19,096 bases of DNA. Origin: Globomyces pollinis-pini (lineage: Eukaryota; Chytridiomycota; Chytridiomycetes; Rhizophydiales; Globomycetaceae). The DNA is taken from positions 9,715 to 28,810 of the forward strand of contig MU621307.1 of NCBI GenBank assembly GCA_025399215.1. Reading direction: 5' to 3'. This document shows positions 11,586-19,096 of the stretch, in pieces. The notes under the pieces were generated by a model. It was given only the letters and a program-made list of their open reading frames with translations. It did no database searches and was not told where the DNA came from. Every line of letters begins with the position of its first letter. Position 1 is the first letter of the stretch. The translations under genes were made by a program, and so were the position numbers.

Positions 11586-12080
11586 CAATTACAATTTATG
11601 GTATATTTTATAAAAAAATAAACTCTCAAATAACCTTAATTTTTATGTATGCTTTTCTGTTTATATTACCTACTACGTTTATTTCAGAGTTTATTCACTC
11701 CCTTTTATTTTGATGTTTTATTTTAAAAAACGATAAAGTCAGCGTCAACATGATTCATTTATTGTCCAATAACCTATACAACTAAATATTACTGCTAAGT
11801 AATATGTCACTGTCGTCAACTTTAACAGTAATGTTAAGACCAATATTACAGAGGTCTAACGCTGACAAAAGGGAATGTTTTCTCTCTGTCGAAGGGAAAA
11901 CATCTTGTGTAAAGAACACTTTCCATGTCTTTACGATGGATACGTTTTAAGGAATTCGATACAACAGCACTTTTAAACAAATAATAATGGTACGCCATTA
12001 GCAACATGGCTTGCAATAGACTCGTAAAAGAATGCACAATAAAAAGCATAACCTCTTTCAATGATTGAGTTGAATAACTT
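11586..12080. repeat. gene-free stretch with inverted-repeat (foldback) element
   Basis: GTCAGCGT (11738-11745) is inverted as ACGCTGAC at 11859-11866, enclosing a second inverted pair ATATTAC/GTAATAT (11786-11805). This could be a 129-bp foldback element, but I see no sure target-site duplication. A run ATAAAAAAATAA followed by CTCTCAA near 11610 resembles one near 17591 and may be an LTR scrap. No gene is supported. Confidence 0.4.
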
Positions 12081-12736
12081 CATTGTAATGCGGTTATCAT
12101 ATATGATTGTATTCATTATAATGCGGTGAGAAATATCAATATATGATTGCCTCCGCTGTATTGAGTTGACTATTATACGTTAGTTCTACTACTATTCAGT
12201 TGCATTCATTGTAATCCGTTGAGTTCTACCCAGACTTGTTTGTATTCCTTGTAATGCGCTGAGATTTATCAAGATATGAATTTAATTTAGATAATCTATT
12301 GAGATTTATCAATATAGGTTTATTTTCATTCTACTCCGTTGAGATTTACCACTATAAGTTTTTATTCATTGTCATTCGTTGAAATTTACTACTATACAAT
12401 TGAACTAATTGTAAAGGGTTGATATTCACCAATTTACTTTTGTATTCATTGTAATTTGATTAAAGATTCGATTCAATAGATAGTATATTTTCTAGAGTTT
12501 GGGTTAAATATCCTTTTATTGTAGAAGATCGCATGATATTTAAGATTCAATAATACTTATTGGAATGCACTGTTAATTTACACAGGAGTTATAATACACC
12601 CAGATAAAATAATATGCATTAAAATTCATGGATCTGTACCAATATACGATTGTATCTATTGTAATGGGTTGAGATTATACTTTACACATCAGTATTCATT
12701 GTAATTCATTGAGATTTAACAATATTCGATTCATGA
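12081..12736. repeat. degenerate 40-bp satellite array
   Basis: Units begin at 12207, 12247, 12287, 12327, 12367, 12407 and 12447 in exact 40-base register. The unit resembles CATTGTAATNCGTTGAGATT, then T-ACCA-TATA and a T-rich end reading GTATT. A shorter unit and a regular one start at 12081 and 12114. After about 200 bases without clear units, two more start at 12657 and 12697, again 40 apart. Divergence between units is high, so the array is old. Confidence 0.82.
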
Positions 12737-12966
12737 GCTGTCTTTGAGTAATAAACAATGTTATTCATTGATATTCGTTATGCTTCTTCTTTGGTTGGAT
12801 CGTATGTTTAAGAGAAAACTGTTCAGTCTAATCCGTCTGGACCAACACTGGAAACTAGTACCAACACTCAATACACAATCACACATCATTTTCTATATTA
12901 TTATAAAAAAAATTCCCCACTATATTGGGGGTGCATCTTCCCCCCTTTTATAATACATATCAATAA

Positions 12967-13209
12967 AAACCAACAAAAAAAGCATACGGGCAAGCCCTAA
13001 ATAATATCCCAGATGATGATGGCCTTCATCATTTATACTATTACCTTTACGCTGATAAAAGATATCGCGTGAACGGATACCGAGTTATGACACCATACAC
13101 TAGAAATATACTAACCGAAGAACAAAAAATATACAATATCACTATGTCCTCGCTACTTGTCTCAGTAGAACACGTAGTTGGTAAAACGAAGAACATTTGG
13201 AAACACTAG
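12967..13209 (+). pseudogene. Harbinger/DDE4-type transposase C-terminal fragment
   Basis: An 80-codon frame open from 12967 to TAG 13207-13209 reads ADKRYRVNGYRVMTPYTRN, then LTEEQKIYNITMSS, then SVEHVVGKTKNIW. This matches the end of PIF/Harbinger-type transposases: the D-x-GY...L-TP block, the LT-QK-FN motif, and the VE-x3-G-x-K-x-W segment that carries the catalytic Glu. No start codon or upstream catalytic Asp blocks precede it; the satellite lies upstream. It is therefore a truncated relic. Confidence 0.65.
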
Positions 13210-13487
13210 GATTACAACAAAAATAATAGATTACAACAAACATTAGTAATAGAACAACACTTAGAAAGAGTTAGAGTTAGGGTTAGGGGCAATTGTCATA
13301 GTTGTTTTTACGGAAATCAAATTTCGGATTATTTCAATTATTTACCACCAACAATTGATGAATATCTCAATTAGCATAATATACTATTTGAATGCTCAAC
13401 TCTTTTATTCAGTGTCAATCTAATTTAATTTTGGTTGTATGACCTGCATTAATGCAAGTATAGTTTCACTCATACTGCGTGTTTCAG
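13210..13487. other. spacer between convergent transposon remnants
   Basis: It holds a telomere-like tract (TTAGAGTTAGGGTTAGGGG, 13271-13289) and a perfect 12-base palindrome TGCATTAATGCA at 13445-13456. No gene seen. Confidence 0.4.
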
Positions 13488-13717
13488 TCACCCGGGCTTT
13501 ATTCGAGCACTGGCTTCTCTTTCTTTTAAAGCAATATCTCGTTCTTCTAATGCTAAATCCCTTTCATCCTTTATTTTTTCCACTCACTTTCTTCTCTTTT
13601 GCGTTTTAGTTTTTCTTCTTCGATTCTTAAAAATTCTTTACTATCTCCTCGTACACTTGTATTGATTTCGTCAATCATTTGATAAAGATCAAAATTCGAT
13701 TTTCGCTTTTTTCTGTT
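13488..13717 (-). pseudogene. basic coiled-coil fragment, possibly the Myb-like partner of the Harbinger relic
   Basis: On the minus strand the frame from 13717 reads NRKKRKSNFDLYQMIDEI, then a Glu/Lys/Arg-rich helix (EEEKLKRKREESEW), and stops after a run of six A. One base out of frame the helix continues (KIKDERDLALEERDIALKER) to a TGA at 13488-13490. A single frameshift therefore splits one coiled-coil domain. In PIF/Harbinger elements a second gene encodes a Myb/SANT-like protein with a charged coiled-coil end. The convergent position facing the transposase tail at 13209 fits that. The Myb part itself is not seen. Confidence 0.45.
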
Positions 13718-14334
13718 TAGAGGGTGTCCTAAGCTTTATATAGTAATTAGGGGGCGATTAACCCATTGAATGAGGCGTACAACAGATCCCATTCAAAGTA
13801 CAAATAATTTCTTTATTTATTTTCAAAATTGTAAATTTCTCCCAAATGACACAAATAATATGCCAATGCGAAAGAACAACATGCCTCATTGAAGACTCAT
13901 CAATGGTAAATTACTTCAAGGCACTGAATGAAAATGGATAAGAATCGTAGAATCGTAGATTCTTATGCTACAAATTTGCAGCTAGTGTGTTGCAATTGAA
14001 GCGGTTGTGTAATCCAGAACATTAGTTTTAGATTTAACCCTAAAGTACTGGATTCATGGAACAGTATAATCATTAACGATTCGTCATTATAATAAACATT
14101 TATTATTATATTCGCTTCGTTCGTTTCCTTTTTTGTAGTTCTAAATCTTCAGCATGATTCATATGATAAGAAGCAAAGGAATTTCGTTTTTTAGTCAGAC
14201 ACAGTGGTATACATCGTGAACAATGATGTATTAACCCTAACCCTATGTTAAATAAAAAATACAAATAGTAAAAATAATTGTAAACATGTGTTGTTTATTT
14301 GTTAGTTAACATAGCTTTTCTTGCACGCTTAGAT
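13718..14334. other. gene-free stretch with a hairpin and a telomere-like tract
   Basis: ATAAGAATC (13938-13946) is inverted as GATTCTTAT (13958-13966). TTAACCCTAACCCTA lies at 14231-14245. I see no coding sequence. Confidence 0.4.
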
Positions 14335-14625
14335 TTATGCAATCCATTTCTTCTCATCTGTGTCATCTTCCGTTTGTCGATTTACTTTTTTAAAGTAATA
14401 TTTCCATAATGTTTTGTTTTCAAAGGTGTCAAATGCAGAGAGATATTCTGTATCTGTGGTATCTATTGGGATTGGAATATGTTTTAATCCTAAGCTAAGA
14501 GTTTGTTGATGTTTATCTAAGTTGTGAGACGATAAATCAAAGAAACTAGGTTTAAGTTGATTGATAATTGGTTTATTAACAATTTGACTATTTAAAAGTT
14601 TGAAAAGTGGTTTAGACACAATCAA
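14335..14625 (-). pseudogene. Penelope-like retroelement N-terminal fragment (tentative)
   Basis: A 96-residue frame contains FDLSSHNLDKHQQTLSLGL followed by KHIPIP and, further on, ENKTLWKYYFKK. This resembles the NLS...L...GL-F-PTP...RLRLKYFF segment found ahead of the reverse transcriptase in Penelope-like and related elements. It then turns acidic and stops at 14335-14337; a different frame continues with LHKSKRARKAMLTNK to about 14292. No reverse transcriptase or endonuclease follows, so it is at most a truncated relic. The family call rests on one motif. Confidence 0.35.
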
Positions 14626-14674
14626 ACAATTTTTTTCAAACTTCTATATCATCGATATGGAAGTTTAATTTTAT

Positions 14675-14776
14675 TCATTTTTTCTCGTTTCTTTTTGTTT
14701 TTTGAATTGTTTTTTGTTTGTTGTTTAATTTCATTGCTTTTTGAGATGGGTTGTTTATTTTGGATTTCTTTCCCAT
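14675..14776 (-). CDS. very small Lys/Asn/Gln-rich reading frame
   Basis: A 33-residue frame begins MGKKSKINNPSQKAMK and ends KRNEKK. It lies just upstream of the fragment at 14335-14625 on the same strand but in another frame, and may be its lysine-rich N-terminal region separated by decay. A hairpin (CTTCTATATC-ATC-GATATGGAAG, 14641-14663) lies between them. Confidence 0.2.
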   Translation of the reverse strand: MGKKSKINNPSQKAMKLNNKQKTIQKTKRNEKK

Positions 14777-14943
14777 GTTGTTTTTTTGAAGTGCATGACT
14801 AATCCTAAGGGCTCAATTTTCCTTATACTTTTAATTAATTACAATACAGACTAATTATTCTGTGTGGAATTCGCCTGTCCAGTAAGTTGTTCTTTAAAAC
14901 TTTAATTTATTAGAATACAGAATGATTTATTCTTTTACCTATT

Positions 14944-15989
14944 ATGCATTCTCTTGAGTATACCTTGATGGAATGGGTTAGGGCTGTATCACAACGCTAC
15001 CCCGAGATCAGAAAGAAGAGAAAAAGAGAAGCAAAAGGAACAGAGAAGATAGTTGGAATTCCTGGCAGCCCTCGAGCTGATCACACTAACTTGGATGATC
15101 CTGTTAACGGCAGTAACTTTGAAGTATTGTCGGCCTATTACATTAGAAAAAGGGTTTCAACTCCTAGGCCAGATCAAAAGATTAACTATCCACTTCAAAA
15201 ACCTCACGCTCCTGCTGATGAACTAGAAGTGGATAAGTATTGTTTCAGGTACTACCTTGTATATGGAGCCAGAGCATTTGAAAAAAGATGGGACCAACCG
15301 TTTGATTTTATCTTCAATTATGTTGAGCATCACACTGATAACTGAGTCCGAAGAGTTATCTGACAATGAAGCATTTGAATCTGATTGTATGTCTTCTGCC
15401 ATGATATTGGCAAAGAAGAAGAAAAAACTGCACTGCCGCCTCCTTCAACCAAAGAGAAATACTTATTGCCAATGACTGCAAGAGAACGTCAACAATATAT
15501 GCAGAAACATATAGATGAAGATCCAAATAGTGAGAAAGCGAACAACTTTGTTTGGAAAGTGAAACCTGATGGTTCATACTGCGTTCACTTTAGATCGGCT
15601 GATACTTATAGGGTTAGAGGACATTATTTGGCACAATGACTCTAATAACTTAACTCAAAATGAAATTGGTATTACCTCTCTTCTGTTAACAATGGAAGAC
15701 AAAAAAGCTGCTAGAGAAGCAGTGCGTGAAAAGAAAGAGACCGAGAATAGAAGAACATCGCAGAAGTGAGTTCTTAGAAAGAGAAAAGTTAACGGAAGCG
15801 AGACACATAGACAGGGTTACAATAATTGGAGCGAAGAAGACCAGATGAACCTACTGCTCGCCCAGTGTTTACTAATGTCTCTGCTGGTGCACACATAAAT
15901 ATTCTGGACGTGAAGATGTATCAGCCAGCATGGTCTTCAGCTTATTCGAAGTGTTGGACACTATGAACGAAAACATTGCTCGTTTTTAA
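14944..15989 (+). pseudogene. multiply frameshifted gene, unrecognised
   Basis: A chain of protein-like segments in alternating frames suggests one decayed gene. Frame 1 runs 14944-15345 (133 residues, basic start with RKKRKREAKG, later KYCFRYYLVYGARAFEKRW). It is followed in frame 2 by an acidic patch (ESEELSDNEAFESD), then back in frame 1 by KEEEKTALPPPSTKEKYLLP to a stop at 15637-15639. Next comes a charged helix (MEDKKAAREAVREKKETENR), a further helix EFLEREKLTEARHIDR, a DEPTARPVFTNVSAG block, and an end EVLDTMNENIARF with TAA at 15987-15989. At least four frame changes are needed, and they do not fit GT...TAG introns. The basic start, acidic middle and coiled-coil end suggest a nuclear or DNA-binding, perhaps transposon-borne, protein. 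That is inference. Confidence 0.5.
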
Positions 15990-16142
15990 TTGGGACTCAA
16001 CATACGCCCAGTTCAAGTGAACTTGAATTATATTACATGCCTACCATTCGTATCCTAATCTTACTCCAATCAAGCAAAAGAAGGAAATGAACATACTTTT
16101 AGTACAACGCCAAGGGTTAGGGTTAGGTCTCATTAGCAAAAC

Positions 16143-16361
16143 ATGAGTGAAGATCAACCGAGGAAACAATTCTTAACTGGGTCCCTCGGTTGGAGTAAAG
16201 TTGTTAAAGCTAACTTGGAAAAAAGGGGTTCAATTTCCAAAACTAGCCCTAACCCTAACCCCGAAGACGATGCATTAAACTGGATCTTATCCATGCTTTC
16301 CTTGAATATCGCTGGGGTTAGGGTTATAAAGCTGTGTTACCAGATTACTAATTTTTATTAA
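16143..16361 (+). CDS. hypothetical frame containing telomere-like tracts
   Basis: A 72-codon frame begins MSEDQPRKQFLTGSLGWSKV. Two telomere-like tracts lie inside it, CCCTAACCCTAACCCC (16247-16262, read as SPNPNPE) and GGGGTTAGGGTTA (16314-16326). It also contains a 9-bp inverted repeat CAACCGAGG/CCTCGGTTG (16155-16163 and 16184-16192). No family recognised; it may be chance or a decayed fragment. Confidence 0.2.
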   Translation: MSEDQPRKQFLTGSLGWSKVVKANLEKRGSISKTSPNPNPEDDALNWILSMLSLNIAGVRVIKLCYQITNFY

Positions 16362-16375
16362 ATTTCCGAAGCTTT

Positions 16376-16549
16376 TTAAGTTATCGTCATGTCTGGTGTT
16401 GCTTGTTTTCGTACTGATATGTCTTTAACATTTAGGATTCGATCTCTGATGAAGTGATGACGGGTACCTATGTGTTTGATTGCTGGATGTGCTTTTCTTG
16501 AAGATGACATATCAATTGTTGCTTTGTTAGTTTGTTGAATAATTGTACT
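16376..16549 (-). pseudogene. copia-type RNase H C-terminal remnant
   Basis: On the minus strand, 57 codons open at 16549 and stop at TAA 16376-16378. HPAIKHIGTRHHFIRDRI matches the H-RTKHIDIRYHFIR block at the end of copia polyproteins. The preceding TIIQQTNKATIDMSSS fits the DNQSAI-M block, with the usual Asp/Asn lost. The following TPDMTIT fits the T-E-M-ADI-TK block. The upstream (higher-coordinate) side is cut off three bases from the foldback-family end at 16553. Confidence 0.75.
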
Positions 16550-16552
16550 ATA

Positions 16553-16580
16553 CTAGAGAATGGCTATGCCATTAGAGATA
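16553..16580. repeat. second copy of the foldback terminal sequence
   Basis: CTAGAGAATGGCTATG followed by CCATTAGAGATA repeats the arms of the element at 8778-8886 (this version matches the right arm better). It abuts the copia remnant, which suggests insertion into it. Confidence 0.8.
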
Positions 16581-17665
16581 TGGACTAGACAATCTCTTAA
16601 CACTTAGGTTACTGTCAATGACTATTAATGATTCATACATTCAATGTTCAAAAAAAGGAATGAAATGTAAACTGTAGTCTTAATTAATGGCATACTATTC
16701 GTAACCCTAACCCGAAGTTGCATATTTCCCAAAACATCAGATTTTACTGAAACTCAAATAAGTGATTCCCTATTCACATTCTCAGAAATTACCAAGTTCC
16801 CAGTAAAAATATTTTACTAACCCTAACCCTGAAGACGTTTACCACATATATATCATAAACCATTACAATATTAATAATATTATCTTTTTTTACTATTAAC
16901 CCTAACCTGACATCTAAAGGTAGAAAAAAGATGTTTTTTTCTTTTCGAACTTAGAGGGATAAGTGCAAAAGCACGAATCTACGTTACTTAAGGTTAGTTT
17001 ATTTTGACTTGTATTGTCTGGCTTTCAACAATTTCCTTTAAACATGGATATGATCCTATAAATAAAAAAATCTTCCATCCTGAGATTATATTGGAATCTC
17101 AGCACAAACCTTTTTCAAGTATATCACGTCTTGTATTAAATTGGAGTTTGAGGCTGTCGGCAACAATATTTCCACTTAAATGACTAGCTAATGAATTACT
17201 AGTAGCTCCTTTTTAAGAAGTAGCGAGGGCGCCCTAACCCTAACCCATGGATTTTTTTATTTATAAATACGTCTACGAAATTGTTTTTTACTTTTTAATG
17301 ATTACATTTTAAAAGATAAATTTGCCTTTTGGATATGGTAATTAATTCTTATTTTATAGTTAGCAATGTTGAGTTTTAAGTAAAGAGAAAAATTAAATTA
17401 TTCTCAGTTTAAGCTTTCTGCGCCACATCCGCCTAAAATCGAAAGGCTGTGTGTCAAAGCAATTGGGCTTAACTGAATGACGAACTATTACGCAATTATG
17501 ATGCAATTCATCTCGATCCATCTTGATTCATCATTTAATAATTATTCCGTAATGTTTCATGTAAAGTATAAATAGACAGTAGTTTCTCTTAATAAAAAAA
17601 TAACTCTCAATGGAACATTATCTTATTGTAACGCCCGCTTCGCCCCTTTCTCATTAAGCAACTCA
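16581..17665. other. gene-poor stretch with telomere-like tracts and an LTR-like promoter
   Basis: Four telomere-like tracts lie here (16702, 16817, 16896, 17232). On the minus strand, a short open stretch around 17110-17215 (SLASHLSGNIVADSLKLQF) may be decayed coding DNA. At 17567-17575 TATAAATAG is followed about 20 bases later by AATAAA, the same arrangement as in front of the copia gag at 18066, so a solo or decayed LTR is possible. Confidence 0.3.
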
Positions 17666-17964
17666 GTAACAGTATGATGGTTTATTGAAATAATGGATTT
17701 AATGATGGTTATTGAAAACTGTTACAGAGTTGATGACGTTCTTAAAGATGACTTTGCCGTTTGAATGGAATTATTTGCGAATGGAATTAATTTTGTTTGG
17801 TGGTGGTTACGATCGTGATTGCTTTTGTTTGGTGGATGGTTACTATTGTGACCACTTTTGTTTGTTGCTTTGTTTGTTTGTTGTTTAGAAGGGTTAGGGT
17901 TAGGGGTAGTATATAATGGGCACCACTTTAGCTTTGCAGCCGTGCAAAAGTGCTTTGCAGGCAT
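17666..17964 (-). other. repeat-bearing low-complexity region with an Asn/His-rich minus-strand frame
   Basis: GTAACAGT (17666-17673) is inverted as ACTGTTAC (17718-17725), enclosing two near-identical direct repeats starting ATGATGGTT (17674 and 17702). At 17791-17822 and 17823-17855 two ~33-base units starting TTTTGTTTGGTGG follow each other, with a partial third. The minus-strand frame 17722-17964 (80 residues) reads KLKWCPLYTTPNPNPSKQQ, then Asn/His/Lys repeats. This could be a scrap of a retroelement gag but is mostly explained by the repeats and a telomere-like tract. Confidence 0.35.
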
Positions 17965-18031
17965 CCTAAAGAGCCAGACCTATGACTTTGTGTTGTGAAC
18001 CAACCAATTGAGAATGATGAAACAAATGCTT

Positions 18032-18073
18032 ATGTAAGAATTGTTCTAGAACATTCTTACATGAATATAAATA
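18032..18073 (+). promoter_or_regulatory. palindromic heat-shock-element-like site and TATA box of the copia element
   Basis: A perfect palindrome has 10-base arms ATGTAAGAAT (18032-18041) and ATTCTTACAT (18053-18062), with GTTCTAGAAC between them. Read as HSF pentamers it is AGAAT, one extra T, then GTTCT-AGAAC-ATTCT: three contiguous alternating nGAAn/nTTCn units plus a fourth one base away (18037-18057). TATAAATA follows at 18066-18073 and AATAAA near 18091. TGTAAG at 18033 could be the LTR start, as copia LTRs begin with TG. The downstream LTR edge and primer-binding site are not clear. Confidence 0.55.
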
Positions 18074-18145
18074 GAATAGCTTTTATTCAATAATAAATAC
18101 AATTTCTTTAAATTCTATAGATTAAGAGTCTCAGGAATCTACCGA

Positions 18146-18712
18146 ATGACGAAGGACGCTGGAAAACTTAAAATTAACACTACTCTTGACAGTACCAACT
18201 ACACTCTCTGGTACTTCCAAATGCAAATCTTGTTGGAGCAAGAAGAATGCATCAGCATAAATGCAAAGGGTAACTATGAATGGATCATTGAAAATTCTCT
18301 GCACAAAATCACAGAATGTGCGAAATCACGCATGTGCATTGTTAATAACTGCTCTGAAACAGTCTTAACCACACTTATGTTAATGACTACTGCTGAAGGT
18401 ATGTGGAAGTACCTTTATGAAACCTACTCTGGGGAAAACTACTCAAGAAAATTGCAAGGAATCAAATCAATTGCAAGCCTAACGTACACTGGAGGGCCTG
18501 TAACAGAATACATGGAGACGGTCTTCAGAAAATTAAACGGTACAATCATTGCGGCAGGACATGACGCCATTTCCTTAACGGAATTAACCCTGGCATTGTT
18601 TCTCAATAGTCTACCTAACCGATTTGCAAACACTAGAAGTGCTCTAGAAACTAACCTAACAGATCAATACACAACTATCAATGGTACAGACGAGAGGCAT
18701 GAACAACCTTGA
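18146..18712 (+). mobile_element. copia-type gag, 3'-truncated
   Basis: A 188-residue frame starts at ATG 18146 with KLKINTTLDSTNYTLWYFQM, the L-x-G/S-x-NY-W block that begins copia gag proteins. It continues with AEGMWKYLYETYSG (the A-MW-LE-YS block) and LTLALFLNSLPNRF (the LP-F block), in the usual order and spacing of the Retrotran_gag_2/UBN2 type. The frame is undamaged up to about residue 177. It then runs off into unrelated residues and stops at TGA 18710-18712, before the expected zinc knuckle. The cause is a switch into gypsy-type gag sequence at about 18675-18681. The promoter-like site at 18032-18073 lies 70 bases upstream. It looks young but truncated. Confidence 0.82.
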
Positions 18713-19096
18713 AGAGGAGCCTCCGATTCCCAGCCTGGAACGAGCCAGTACGTTGGCGGAACTCAATAGGAAGAATCTTCGCATGATCTCGGAACAGATG
18801 AAGACAGGCTTCGATACCAATCAGGACCACATCTCGATCTTGGTTCAAAACATGGAACAAATCCAAGACCGCATGAACGAGCTTTACAAACTAGTAGCTA
18901 CAGCCCAAGCTCGAAACCAGAAAGATACAACAGAGGAGAAAACACTGGACCCCAAGACGGAAAAACTTCCAACACTTTCATCATCAGCTGTAAAGAACCA
19001 AATGGTTAAACGGACAGCAGCTGCTGTCCCAATGTTCAATGGAGAGAGAAAGGCCTCAGCCGTTACCAATTTCATACTTAAATTTAAAGACTACGT
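18681..19096 (+). mobile_element. Ty3/gypsy-type gag, N-terminal part (runs off the window)
   Basis: A frame opens at ATG 18681 and stays open to the window end, at least 138 codons. It starts MVQTRGMNNLEEEPPIPS. A long heptad-like helix (about residues 24-75, LRMISEQMKTGF through MNELYKLV) is followed by a polar linker. VPMFNGERKASAVTNFILKF then matches the P-F-G...V--FL--F block that opens the Ty3/gypsy gag capsid domain. It overlaps the end of the copia gag frame by 32 bases in a different frame. Base composition is GC-richer than the surroundings, in line with a recent insertion. No LTR or leader separates the two gags. Confidence 0.72.

Larger units (their letters stand above)
13271..17906. 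repeat. dispersed short telomere-like tracts (TTAGGG/CCCTAA)
   Basis: Tracts of about two hexamers occur in TTAGGG orientation at 13271-13289, 16112-16127, 16314-16326 and 17891-17906. In CCCTAA orientation they occur at 14231-14245, 16247-16262, 16702-16713, 16817-16830, 16896-16907 and 17232-17246. Longer arrays are absent. Two of them (16247 and 16817) are followed by GAAGACG. Confidence 0.85.

Noticed and set aside
11846..12061. 71-codon minus-strand frame.
   Set aside because: No motif, no neighbour in frame and AT-rich composition; it overlaps a foldback end. Probably chance.
12081..12736. Regular repeats considered as a CRISPR array.
   Set aside because: Units are contiguous and degenerate with no unique spacers, and the genome is eukaryotic.
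12744..12953. 69-codon plus-strand frame before the Harbinger relic.
   Set aside because: It does not share frame or motifs with the transposase and has biased composition; not supported as coding.
17560..17660. A complete solo LTR around TATAAATAG at 17567.
   Set aside because: I could not find matching TG...CA ends or a target-site duplication, so only a promoter-like patch is noted.

Overview
The window is nuclear DNA from an AT-rich eukaryote. Genes are split by GT...TAG spliceosomal introns, many only 24-34 bases long, the standard genetic code is used, AATAAA signals follow the genes, and TTAGGG-type telomeric motifs are scattered through the second half. The TTAGGG motif, the fungal-style calpain and the retroelement mix fit an early-diverging fungus or another unicellular opisthokont-like lineage. 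The sequence alone does not fix the species.

Layout. Bases 1-2.6 kb hold two divergently transcribed, intronless paralogues of an unrecognised seven-helix membrane protein. Bases 2.8-5.9 kb hold a complete CDC48/p97 (VCP) gene of nine exons (811 residues by my join). Bases 6.3-8.6 kb hold a complete seven-exon calpain-family cysteine protease (697 residues) with an intact Cys/His/Asn triad. These four genes are the intact, probably functional part.

From 8.6 kb on, the window is a graveyard of repeats and mobile-element remains. It contains a foldback repeat; a frameshifted copia-type integrase fragment (9.3-10.0 kb); a histone H3-like remnant starting with the H3 tail (10.2-10.5 kb); a Pol III box A/B element; a structured-RNA candidate near 11.5 kb; a degenerate 40-bp satellite (12.1-12.7 kb); a Harbinger-like transposase tail convergent with a basic coiled-coil reading frame (13.0-13.7 kb); a fragment resembling a Penelope-type N-terminus (14.3-14.6 kb); a multiply frameshifted unknown gene (14.9-16.0 kb); a copia RNase H tail on the minus strand (16.4-16.5 kb); and finally a copia gag reading frame (18.1-18.7 kb) that runs directly into a Ty3/gypsy-type gag leaving the window at 19,096.

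The most interesting points are a near-ideal heat-shock element just upstream of a TATA box in front of the copia gag, the H3-tail remnant with a possible 24-base intron, introns at the lower size limit with an invariant TAG acceptor, about ten short telomere-like tracts confined to the transposon-rich half, and an abrupt copia-to-gypsy gag junction.
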